From positions 62,001 through 126,000 of the forward strand of contig JACKFA010000001.1 in the NCBI GenBank assembly GCA_020632715.1: a stretch of 64,000 bases of DNA, written 5' to 3'. Position numbers and translations under genes: made by a program. Below are positions 12,001 through 18,003 of this stretch, piece by piece (position 1 is the stretch's first letter; each line of letters starts with the position of its first letter). This DNA comes from Deltaproteobacteria bacterium (GTDB lineage Bacteria > Myxococcota_A > UBA9042 > PHBI01). The notes under the pieces were generated by a model. That model was given only the letters and a program-made list of their open reading frames with translations. It made no database searches and was not told the DNA's origin.

Positions 12001-15000
12001 AACGTCGCGGGCGCCTCGGGCCTCGCGGCCGGCCAGTCCGTCACGTTCGGGCCCTTCACGACGACGGTCGACGAGCTGCCCGACGGCACCTCGCTCACCG
12101 CGGTCGCGCTCCTCGATCAGGGCGTGCCCTTCATCGACTGCGACGGCACCAACGACCAGGCGTCGGCGACGGCCACGGTCGCGAACCTGCCGAACGTCTT
12201 CGTCACGGTCGACGCGCCGGCGAGCGTGCACTACGGCGAGGAGTTCCCGGTCACCGTCCACTACGGCAACGACAGCGGCGCCCCCGCGAACGCGGTCACC
12301 GTCACGTTCACGCCGCCCGCGGGCTTCGTCATCGTCGGCGACACGACCGACACGACGACCGACCACGAGACGCTCTCGGCCGGCGAGGAGCACACGCTGA
12401 CCTACCTCCTGAAGGCGTCGTCGTGCGCGGCGGTCGGGAGCAGCTTCACGAGCTCGGCGACCATCGCGGCGGCGCTCGACGTGTTCGAGGCGGACAACCA
12501 GGCCGCGGCGAACACGGCCATCACGGCGCCCGTCGCGGTGCTCTCGGCGACGATGGTCGCCGACCGCAGCACCGTCTACGCGGGCGGCGTGACGCGCTGG
12601 ACCATCCACTACCGGAACGACGGCACCACCGCCGTCGACGGCGTCACCCTCACCGCGAGCGTGCCCAGCAACGCGACCCTCGTCGCGGGCTCCCTCAGCG
12701 CGGGCAGCGAGGCCGGCGGCGTCATCACCGCCAGCGTCGGCGAGCTCGACCTCGGCGAGGCCGGCGCCATCTCCTTCGCCACCGTCGCCGGCGCCTCCGG
12801 GAACCAGACCGGCACGCTCTCCATCACCGGTGACGACGCCTGCCCCACCGCAGGCGCCTACCCGGTCGTCGTCAACGCCACCCTCGGCCTCACCGCCACC
12901 AAGGCCGCGAGCCGCGCCACCGCCTGCGGCGACGGCCAGATCACCTGGTCCATCACCCTCGCGAACCAGGGCACCGCGGATCTCACCGGGCTCACCGTGC
13001 GCGACGCGGTCCCGGCGGGCTCGGCGCTCGTCGCCGGCAGCATGACGGGCGGCAACGCGCAGAACGCGAACGGCAACCCGAACCTCGTCTGGACCGTGAA
13101 CACCCTCCGCGCGGGCGAGGGCCTCACCCTCTCCTTCCGGACCTCGGCCCCCTCGAGCGACGGCGCGCTCGTCTCCAACTCGGCGACCGTCTGGCAGGGC
13201 GCGACCCAGGTCGCGACCACCAACACCGCCGTCGTCCGCGTCGACTGCGACGGCTCCGTCCGCCTCCAGAAGTCGGTCGACGCCAGCTGCAAGGCCCCGG
13301 GTGACCTCCTCACCATCTCGCTCGCCTACACCAACACCCAGGTGGGCGTGACGGGCGCGGTCATCCAGGACCTCGTCCCCGACGGCCTCATCTACCAGTC
13401 GGGCGGCAGCTACGACGCCGCCACGCGCGTCGTCACCTTCGGGCCCACGGACATCGCCTTCGGCGGCTCCGGCACCGTCTCCTTCACCGCCCTCATCGAC
13501 ACCGCCACGACCTCGGGCTCGCTCGTCCTCGACAGCGCCTCGCTCACGGCCGCCGGCATCCAGCCCGTCGTCTCCAACGGCGTGACCGCCATGGTCATGC
13601 TCTGCAACGACGGCGACGTCTGCACCCACGACGCCTGCGACCCCGGCCTCGGCTGCGTCATCACCGGCGGCAACGCCGGCGTCAGCTGCGAGTCCGGCGA
13701 CCTCTGCGCCCCCGGCATGTGCAGCGCCGCCGGGAGCTGCGTCCCGCAGCCCATCATCTGCAACGACGGCAACGACTGCACCTCCGACGCCTGCGTCGAC
13801 GGCGCCTGCCCCTTCGAGAACCTCGCCCAGGGCACCGCCTGCAACGACCACGTCAACTGCACCACCGACGACGTCTGCGACGGCGCCGGCGCCTGCGGCG
13901 GCACCCAGGTCACCTGCGGCCAGATCGGCGACTCCTGCGCCTTCGAGACCTGTAACGAGTCGACCGGCCTCTGCGACCAGGCCGCCCCGGCCACGGCCCC
14001 CGAGGGCACCACCTGCTCCGACGGCGTCAACTGCACGACCGGCGACAGCTGCAACAGCGAGGGCTCCTGCGTCGGCGCCCCCGTCGTCTGCGGCGCGCAG
14101 ATCGGTGATAGCTGCACCGTCGAGACCTGCAACGAGTCGACCGGCCTCTGCGACGGCGCCACCGCCGCCTTCGCGAGCGCCGGCACGACCTGCGACGACG
14201 GCGCCCTCTGCACCGAGAACGACACGTGCGACAGCGCCGGCACCTGCGCCGGCACCACCATCACGTGCGGTGATCAGATCGGCGACTCCTGCCGCTTCGA
14301 GACCTGCAACCCCGAGACCGGCCTCTGCGACGACGTCGCGCCGACCCAGGCCCCGACCGGCACCGAGTGCGTCTCCGAGGCGATCTGCACGTTCAACGCG
14401 GCCTGCGACGCCGCCGGCGACTGCGTCGGCTCCGCGCCGGGCGAGGACGAGCTCGAGCACGTCTACTTCTTCGTCCTCGACGGCGAGACCAGCATCCTCC
14501 TCGTCAGCACCGACAAGGTCCCGCCGCTCTCGCTCGGAAACGGCTTCTACCGCCGCTACGACCTCGCCTTCGTCCCGGCCGACGCCGGCGACCTCCTCGC
14601 CGGGCTCCCGGCGGAGGGCGACGACGTCAACGACCTCTACGAGCTCCCGGCCGCCCTCTGCACCGCCATCGACGTGAAGCTCGTGCAGATCGACGTGCCG
14701 CTCACCTGCACCCCGGGCGTCAACGTGCTCTCGCTCGCCCCCATCGACGCGCAGTGGAACGCCTTCGTCTGCGGCGACTACACGGGCCTCTCCGACGCGA
14801 AGGGCAAGGTCGGCGTCGCTGGCGAGTTCACGCCGGCGCCGGGCGGCTTCTCCATCGCCGAGTGGGTCGAGCCGATCCTCATCACCCTCGACCAGAGCCG
14901 CCAGCCGTCGAACCCGCAGGCCTTCCAGGTCCAGAACGCGGGCGAGTCGATGAGCGTCTTCTACGTGGGCGACCACGCGGGCCTCACGAGCGCGGGCCAG

Positions 15001-15783
15001 ATCTACGGCAACGCCGTCCACACCGAGGACTTCGCGTCGGCCTTCACGATCACGTCCTCGGTGACGCTGAAGGAGGGCGGGAGCTACGTCCACGCGAACC
15101 CGATCGCCTTCCCCGAGCGCTGCCAGGACTTCCGGAGCCTGTCGCAGTACCTGAAGGGGGTCCCGAGCTACGGCGTCGCCATCCCGCAGTTCTGGGGCGG
15201 CCTCAAGCTCCTCTGCAAGAGCGGCGCGTTCAACAAGGCGCAGTGCACCGACGTCACCACGTCGGGCAGCCAGGACTTCACCTACGTCTTCCACGTCAAC
15301 GCGACGCCGTGGGCCAACGGCGCCGGCGGCCCCTACATGAACCCCGGCGACCTCGTGGTGCCCGACAACAGCAGCATCCTCGTGTCGTTCGAGAACGCGG
15401 CGACCATCCGCTTCCAGGACACGCAGATCAAGCCGAAGTGGGGCAACACGAACCCGGGTGAGCCGCACGGCGTCGAGGCCATCTTCAACTTCCCCGACAC
15501 CGGCGACCTCACGCTCAACCGCTTCGGCATCGAGGGGAACCTGTTCGCGCCGTACGCGACGGTCCACCTCGCGACCTACGAGCAGTTCGGCTTCATCGTG
15601 GCCGGCGAGCTCTACCACTCGGTGAACAACTGGGAGCCGGTCGGCCTCCGGATCCCCGGCTGGCAGGGCCACCTCACCGTGCAGACCGACTGCGCGCCGG
15701 GGTACTCACCGCCGACGAACCAGACGCCGCTCCCGACGAGCTCCGTCACGCCGGACGAGATCTACCCCCCGACGGCCAACTGA
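3082..15783 (+). CDS. Giant secreted DUF11 / Cys-rich / choice-of-anchor repeat protein (copy 2)
   Basis: This 4233-residue protein is probably exported to the cell surface or matrix. I chose ATG 3082 because it is preceded by GGGGGAA and gives a good Sec signal peptide (MRDALRAAVGAFALAGLLIS, cleavage near AHA-S); the frame extends to 2893 but without signal-like sequence. Order by eye: about residues 170-1650 are repeated Ig-like/DUF11 modules (for example LTYTIRTLNTGDGVATN); about 1880-2780 is rich in Tyr/Gly/Asp and propeller-like (for example MTPDGEFLYGADANGVYALK); about 2915-3500 is more DUF11; about 3508-3786 is Cys-rich CTDC-like repeats; about 3790-4215 is a choice-of-anchor-A-like domain. 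No covalent sorting motif is visible. A DPT lipoprotein gene follows 31 bases later, as in copy 1. An adhesin or extracellular-matrix role is inferred from the domains. Confidence 0.88.
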   Translation: MRDALRAAVGAFALAGLLISVDAHASFVVDDNAGKALDDYYNGNSIDSGAGQSSGYALNVFTGTVTLVEAGTPAVIVTRPVTPASFSGWTKVQLRGTFPSISKIHVDFLTPLGNVIPVTAATEVAVESGWQLKVDMSGIDAAQYPSVRLRITMEDTTGNPILPVLDAVRVNWTPLSVLRVAANGASSVASGAELRYEIPISVSTVQGENVVVKLAKPAIANPAWNRFNQATDVSLSSTTNGGQMWHGASTTMSGLQIDDGDIYWAFPNNISPGTTFLLTAVVRVPNGLVDGLVYNTQATIRAANGDPRTSDTVATTVVSHPNPYVSVSTSPTYNVFGQTRAQAGTQMTVSVSSRNFPSGYGTGAQIYFEAVTVHRLDGFQLPAGSAITGPPTNISGNGVYLAAGESQTFFPTSLTPRTVTGPAVVWTAPSIGLGGGVSYSYNVTLVEEAPAGILVENDEITTTASLTSAYDPESANASNRFLIGIPSNPSGVHALGQGSSKQTQIRALNDDLPFTIVAYGEPVHLPVYSSNNGASALNDVVQILSVPVDTTFSSFTATGATIYYNTTSAVPGQPISAPPGYDTATGAFDGTWTTTAPANPASVKWVAAVWPTLASPYFPIPNTPSSGSADLVVVTNPATNGCDQKTLVGDAFFDIRAYTPFGATTSQPNGSAGSLFHDKEPFNVRAKTPSLDYFSVSASPSIRVGAGFVDVTYNVRNQSAYSDTGDATNVTLTAPFPSVLVNAGSQPLNFVSATTDSGAQVLAGNPPSSLTVSWPSLPANTTRTVRIRFAVPAGVLNNATATFSGTVSMDAVDCPQTITGTRSSTTTFNVSPVLTAVKSVDFEAAGPNDDLTYTIRTLNTGDGVATNAFFLDKIPANTSFKSGQPVSGGGTWYFSSSTTLSLSEPQNLTPATLGAAGFQAGHLSNGQWVPPTGMNPTWVWVDLTDQALSPKRFVTNHQVDVVFTVTLGTPPDGTLITNAGAIGADRVLAAVTNRTRTILTENPFAKVTIDLPDVVASDETFTYVTDAYNSANSPDNSFVFVATLPEGLEYVSSNLTFNAAAIASGNYDGVTVTPTVSGDGRQITWDVTAAAGQDLQPLEGVHIDVTVHAADTLTTGTFLTAVSTVVAANVTNPTGVAFSAADTTRIENADVTVTGLIDQPNPVAGETVSLYWIVANTAGHVAENVAFSVTLPPQMTYVPGSVLFTSPGWSFAPSSAPVVTGNTLTWSVPNGNAITGPTGTAGFMPGNSGNLQVTMRATVDPATQPDTTLDISAHIATSTGQGDNAAPDDATVSALTPLPDLAVGLDVPTTARPGDGVTVTTNYRNLSRQGSNPAAVVLPMPAADAAAGVTLLSASAPAGVPVYYSTAPLGGAAPAFDPSDPAAGGWTTTVPAGATWVAASVGAIAGNSSPKNIYLQVQLNDPTTGALLIAGESLSFCAQVAQVVGDPAAEQSLTNNAACKTLKLPGVNLTASITSDPSGSVPGVIAGGGVTLTPGVENTGTTNAFGVVLTPSLPSGLVFTTDTSATPIIVDENGEEAVLVDLSGTPLLDPVGLTKVGNVYYLGSPDPGPTYYRNIGMAPGTKVTFTIATTASTASDDSTNLVTTLAVRTDYQTGWQTGDPEEELLTDNTAQTSVVVYKADAYVHKTMGLATGATGAAGLGDLLDVVIEYNNLGNAPADDVVYTDYFPAGTSFVVGSLQGLPGDFALEYIGDAGPGYVPVGQAGDTDPGVRGFRLTGTLSAPTNGYFNAQGDGLSVGDLHNLVVSGGRLRATGPNATYTSPAIPEDGATVLSYGRIVLTDAIAEESGDITVSIIDPATGVAIAGYDDLVPDASNAVDASGIAPADFPAIQVRVSFGGGGGVVANYDAGATHLLPTPTQSSREEYPNGFNERGEFTLYSYSNVTDDEDLVLMSPNGEGGYDRTIVGPGVNYDPMYFYGDVIMAQDSRSQSVLVAVRDPATGAWDTYNYPIEMNYFTGSGYVYTIDETHFLVGVTSQLSNNTTTATFIYIDLGAPGAGITSSTLMTGNYNSFFGMTPDGEFLYGADANGVYALKPAADYTAIEATQIFTGSFNGIGNNYRRASESYCIYSYVQAAQRYDGYVLGRENGAWTSRQLTAPEGARHVYCNQVIGESATPEHVIGQVNFDSYSQSYVWTRQADGSYLPAPLDLPSSSEGSNWYLAFTLQESGLLVFENNNSGDPGIKIGHFDDTTGDLVLNDLELPDPTFYANAWIDDYGSYGNVSVPMNSFTVELSATSSYDWAYYVAIEDAGTASGYRLVELGVPDGYNRGDVYPYFTLGDRAIGEAYRYDGNNYTDIVAVWDIAQDPAPVSLYPSFEDAFSGYVLDTAGFYAVGYYNNPLDENISDENGTSGPGEPLPAAPGLPLPIEGNNTDADFAHSDLHGDALFWLPEFGAEPDNYAYRLLPRPYRTRDNRATFVSEDGYVAGFGRSKNGYEVGISWVPDGDGGFDALPLVFNKSNRMRLYDNDEMECYGANGNYAGKYAAGYGYDQQGYYRDLVVVRDPKMPNGFAVLPRWRYNGEEAAIDARAAMIGYRDLYGYPAITYSDADGMIVDQVLPTIGDLPGQVIDIFNDRALGIVYDEDGKHTIVWDHVGGAWIPTDYGVFNEPLGLGPNGEVLVNDSGDALVLVPDGAGGAIVMGPDPALISEGDRFSPAYGSQFLPALRDGYFITQYSPGGEDGGTEQYVVSRLPTAEAAGYSLAFTGIGLKIRGGVLQYHANGSLVGEDYNAGILAYLKLEADDTFTRIDAPDGYTLDGYTQNIPFADVIGIYGTGGGGGGAEKAGTLPGLGNTGPAGWRPWLGAEAVTPIEVRLDDNDVLTRDESSVFHFASQSQLEIWGADIGSSASIAGLAVQYRSDAIPSFRYQLAVEDVCQTSISNTMSVSTTTPQSSTDNDSSTATLGIETADLRVTVAASASLVVPGDELGYTVTVTNAGPSTVFGATWSFVPPSALDLDQEGGNVAGASGLAAGQSVTFGPFTTTVDELPDGTSLTAVALLDQGVPFIDCDGTNDQASATATVANLPNVFVTVDAPASVHYGEEFPVTVHYGNDSGAPANAVTVTFTPPAGFVIVGDTTDTTTDHETLSAGEEHTLTYLLKASSCAAVGSSFTSSATIAAALDVFEADNQAAANTAITAPVAVLSATMVADRSTVYAGGVTRWTIHYRNDGTTAVDGVTLTASVPSNATLVAGSLSAGSEAGGVITASVGELDLGEAGAISFATVAGASGNQTGTLSITGDDACPTAGAYPVVVNATLGLTATKAASRATACGDGQITWSITLANQGTADLTGLTVRDAVPAGSALVAGSMTGGNAQNANGNPNLVWTVNTLRAGEGLTLSFRTSAPSSDGALVSNSATVWQGATQVATTNTAVVRVDCDGSVRLQKSVDASCKAPGDLLTISLAYTNTQVGVTGAVIQDLVPDGLIYQSGGSYDAATRVVTFGPTDIAFGGSGTVSFTALIDTATTSGSLVLDSASLTAAGIQPVVSNGVTAMVMLCNDGDVCTHDACDPGLGCVITGGNAGVSCESGDLCAPGMCSAAGSCVPQPIICNDGNDCTSDACVDGACPFENLAQGTACNDHVNCTTDDVCDGAGACGGTQVTCGQIGDSCAFETCNESTGLCDQAAPATAPEGTTCSDGVNCTTGDSCNSEGSCVGAPVVCGAQIGDSCTVETCNESTGLCDGATAAFASAGTTCDDGALCTENDTCDSAGTCAGTTITCGDQIGDSCRFETCNPETGLCDDVAPTQAPTGTECVSEAICTFNAACDAAGDCVGSAPGEDELEHVYFFVLDGETSILLVSTDKVPPLSLGNGFYRRYDLAFVPADAGDLLAGLPAEGDDVNDLYELPAALCTAIDVKLVQIDVPLTCTPGVNVLSLAPIDAQWNAFVCGDYTGLSDAKGKVGVAGEFTPAPGGFSIAEWVEPILITLDQSRQPSNPQAFQVQNAGESMSVFYVGDHAGLTSAGQIYGNAVHTEDFASAFTITSSVTLKEGGSYVHANPIAFPERCQDFRSLSQYLKGVPSYGVAIPQFWGGLKLLCKSGAFNKAQCTDVTTSGSQDFTYVFHVNATPWANGAGGPYMNPGDLVVPDNSSILVSFENAATIRFQDTQIKPKWGNTNPGEPHGVEAIFNFPDTGDLTLNRFGIEGNLFAPYATVHLATYEQFGFIVAGELYHSVNNWEPVGLRIPGWQGHLTVQTDCAPGYSPPTNQTPLPTSSVTPDEIYPPTAN

Positions 15784-16399
15784 CCGGTCCGCGAACCCTG
15801 AAGGAGAGAACGACATGAAGCTTCGCATCGCCCTCCTCGCCGTCGGGTTCGGGCTCGCGCTCGGCAGCGCCGCGTGCAGCAACGCGGACGTCCCGCCCCC
15901 GGCGGGGCAGCCGACCGACCCCACGGATCCGACCGACCCGACGGATCCCACGGATCCGACCGACCCGACCGATCCCACGGACCCGACGGATCCCACCGAT
16001 CCCACGGACCCCGTGACGCCCGTCTCCGCCGAGGCCAAGGTCATGCAGGACCTCGCGCGGAGCGTGCTCGTCGCCTGGTCGGTCGCCGACGTCGACGGCC
16101 TCGTCGCCTTCGCGAGCCAGGACGCCGCCGACCACAAGGACGAGCTCGCCCCCGGCACCGCCTACCACGACTTCCTCTTCGGCCCCGCCTCCTGGCAGAT
16201 GGCCGCCGTCAAGGCGTGGAACCGCGGCGCCCTCGGCGAGGTCCGCGGCGACGAGGGCCGGCGCGCCGTCGTCTTCGCCGACCTCGGCGACGGCACCGTC
16301 GCCGCCGTCGACCTCTTCTACGGCCAGGGCCGCTGGCTCTTCGCCAACCTCGTCCGCCTCACCGGCGCCGAGCTCGAGGCCTACGGCCCCAAGCTCTGA
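13759..16399 (+). repeat. Copy 2 of 13.76-kb-period tandem duplication
   Basis: Partner of 1-2644. It covers the Cys-rich repeats, the C-terminal domain and the following lipoprotein. The duplication probably continues leftwards into the part of copy 1 that is outside the window; how far cannot be judged here. Confidence 0.9.
15815..16399 (+). CDS. DPT-repeat lipoprotein (copy 2)
   Basis: 194 residues, with the same architecture as 2060-2644: lipoprotein signal peptide (lipobox GSAAC), DPT linker and a C-terminal domain of about 125 residues of unknown function. AAGGAGAG just upstream of ATG is a strong ribosome binding site, better than in copy 1. Protein differences from copy 1 are few: near residues 8-10 in the signal peptide and in the last 20 residues. 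Its position directly after each giant protein suggests the two are made together, for example as an outer-membrane partner of the secreted repeat protein; this is inference. Confidence 0.85.
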   Translation: MKLRIALLAVGFGLALGSAACSNADVPPPAGQPTDPTDPTDPTDPTDPTDPTDPTDPTDPTDPTDPVTPVSAEAKVMQDLARSVLVAWSVADVDGLVAFASQDAADHKDELAPGTAYHDFLFGPASWQMAAVKAWNRGALGEVRGDEGRRAVVFADLGDGTVAAVDLFYGQGRWLFANLVRLTGAELEAYGPKL

Positions 16400-16492
16400 G
16401 CGCCGCGGCGGGCGGCTTGTCGCCGGGGCGCGGGCGGCGCAGGATGGGGGCTCGACCGGCCCCTTCCTCCCGCCCTCTCCCGAGGTGAGCCG

Positions 16493-16795
16493 TTGAGCGA
16501 CGATCCCGAAGACCTCGACCGGAACGGCCCGTTCGCCCTCACCGAGGCCGCGCGGCGCGAGCTCGAGACGGCCGCGAACGCGAACGGGCTCTGGCGCTTC
16601 GGCGTGCGCGTGCGGCGCGCGCACAAGACGGACGCCTCGAAGGGCTTCGACCTGTCGTTCGAGGAGCTCCCCGAGGCGGACGACGAGATCTTCCGGAGCC
16701 GCGGGATCCGCTTCTTCGTGGGGCCGGAGGTCGCCGCGACCCTCGGCGAGCGGGTCGTCATCGACGCGCGCGGCGGGCGGCTCGTCTTCCGATGA
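16493..16795 (+). CDS. IscA/HesB-fold protein lacking all cysteines
   Basis: 100 residues. The TTG start at 16493 follows GAGGTGAG at a good distance. The pattern FALTEAARRELETA, then GFDLSFEELPEADDEIF, then GIRFFVGPEVAATLGERVVID follows A-type Fe-S carrier proteins (IscA/HesB), including the central acidic 'EE..DD..F' and the following 'G+.+.V.P' segment. However, the C-x(n)-C-G-C ligands of the family are absent and the protein has no cysteine at all. It therefore cannot be a canonical cluster carrier, and a structural or regulatory role is possible. Its stop overlaps the next start (ATGA), so it is translationally coupled to the PrimPol-like gene. Confidence 0.65.
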   Translation: MSDDPEDLDRNGPFALTEAARRELETAANANGLWRFGVRVRRAHKTDASKGFDLSFEELPEADDEIFRSRGIRFFVGPEVAATLGERVVIDARGGRLVFR

Positions 16796-17994
16796 GCGCC
16801 GGGCCGCTCAGGCTCGCGTGCGCCACGTTCCAGCGGGTCTTCGACGTGCACCCGGCGCAGGACGCGCTGACGCTCGCCGAGCTGACCGAGGCGCTCACGC
16901 GCTTCATCGTGAAGCCGAAGCTGAAGGAGCGCATCGACCACGAGGTGGCGCTCGTGGACGCCGCGGTCGCCGTCATGGCGACGCCCGGCGCGAGCGCGAG
17001 CGGGAAGCTCGCGGCGGCGCTCGACAAGGCGCGGCGCGACGCGGTCGCGAAGGGCAAGGACCCCGGCGAGGCCGTGCGCGACAAGGCGGAGCACCTGCGC
17101 GCCGACGCGCGGCGGGCGGCGAAACGCGACATGCGCCTCTGGGCGCCGCTCCTCTTCAAGCCGGGCGGCGAGCGCGACGAGGCGGACATCGAGCACGTCT
17201 CGTGCCTCGTGCTCGACTACGACGGCGGGACGCCCATCGACGAGGCGAGCGCGGCGTGGCGGCCCTACTACCACGTCGTCCACACGACGTGGTCGCACAC
17301 GCCGGCGCGGCCGAAGCTGCGGCTCGTGCTGCCGCTCGCGGCGCCCATCCGGCCCGAGGACTTCCGGGCGCTCTTCGCGTGGGCCGAGGCGCGGACGCAC
17401 TTCGCGGTGGATCCGACCGGGCGCGGGGTGTCGCGCGCGCACGCCATGCCGGTGACGCCGTCCGAGGACGCCCCGCGGCAGGCGATCGTCGCGCCGGGGG
17501 AGCTCCTCGACCCCGTGACGCTCGGGATCGTCGCGGCCCCGTCGCCCGTCCCGGTGCCGCCGCCCGAGGCGCTGGTCCCGTGCCTCCTGCGGCCGGATCC
17601 GGAGGTGTGGACGGTCACCGCCGACGCGCGCGACCCGTGGGATCCGCTCGACGACGACGCGCTCTGGGGCGGTGGCGCCCCGACGACGCAGGCGCAGCCT
17701 CGCTCGGCGGCGGTCGCCCCGACGACGGGCCCGGCCCCGGCGGTCGCCCCAGCGGCGGCCCCGGCGGACGACGGCCGGCTCGACGCGCTCGCGGCGCGGG
17801 TCGCGGCGCTCGAGGCGCAGCCGGCGAACGACGCCCACGCGGGCGAGATCGCGGCGCTCGAGGCGCGCGTCGCCGCGCTCGAGGCCTCGGCGCTCGTCGA
17901 CGGGCTCGAGCGCCTCTCGCTCCTCTACGAGCAGGGGGCGCTCGACCAGGCGGAGTACGCGGCCGCGAAGGGGCGCCTCATCCGCGAGGGCTGA
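16792..17994 (+). CDS. Primase-polymerase-like core plus coiled coil plus SHOCT protein
   Basis: 400 residues, with no signal peptide or membrane segment. Residues 1-125 are a helical N-terminal part of unknown type. Residues about 135-235 resemble the N-terminal AEP/PrimPol domain of phage and plasmid primases: CLVLDYDGG (Asp142 and Asp144 as a DxD pair), HVVHTTWSHT (Ser168-His169 as an sxH-like motif), RLVLPL and FAVDPTGRGVSR (Asp207). Residues 238-335 are Pro/Ala-rich linker. Residues 338-365 form a heptad-like coiled coil (LAARVAALE repeats). Residues 367-400 match the SHOCT pattern (L..L...G.L...EY...K..L). It overlaps the IscA-like gene by 4 bases. No phage or plasmid genes surround it, so a role in replication, repair or defence is open. 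The PrimPol assignment is motif-based and unverified. Confidence 0.55.
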   Translation: MSAGPLRLACATFQRVFDVHPAQDALTLAELTEALTRFIVKPKLKERIDHEVALVDAAVAVMATPGASASGKLAAALDKARRDAVAKGKDPGEAVRDKAEHLRADARRAAKRDMRLWAPLLFKPGGERDEADIEHVSCLVLDYDGGTPIDEASAAWRPYYHVVHTTWSHTPARPKLRLVLPLAAPIRPEDFRALFAWAEARTHFAVDPTGRGVSRAHAMPVTPSEDAPRQAIVAPGELLDPVTLGIVAAPSPVPVPPPEALVPCLLRPDPEVWTVTADARDPWDPLDDDALWGGGAPTTQAQPRSAAVAPTTGPAPAVAPAAAPADDGRLDALAARVAALEAQPANDAHAGEIAALEARVAALEASALVDGLERLSLLYEQGALDQAEYAAAKGRLIREG

Positions 17995-18003
17995 CGCGGC
18001 CCA

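Noticed and set aside
2947..15672. A 4241-codon open frame on the minus strand, antisense to the giant gene
   Set aside because: Its product is dominated by Arg/Gly/Val/Asp runs, with no domain or signal peptide. The openness follows from G/C-ending codons on the plus strand, and it is the mirror of a clearly coding gene.
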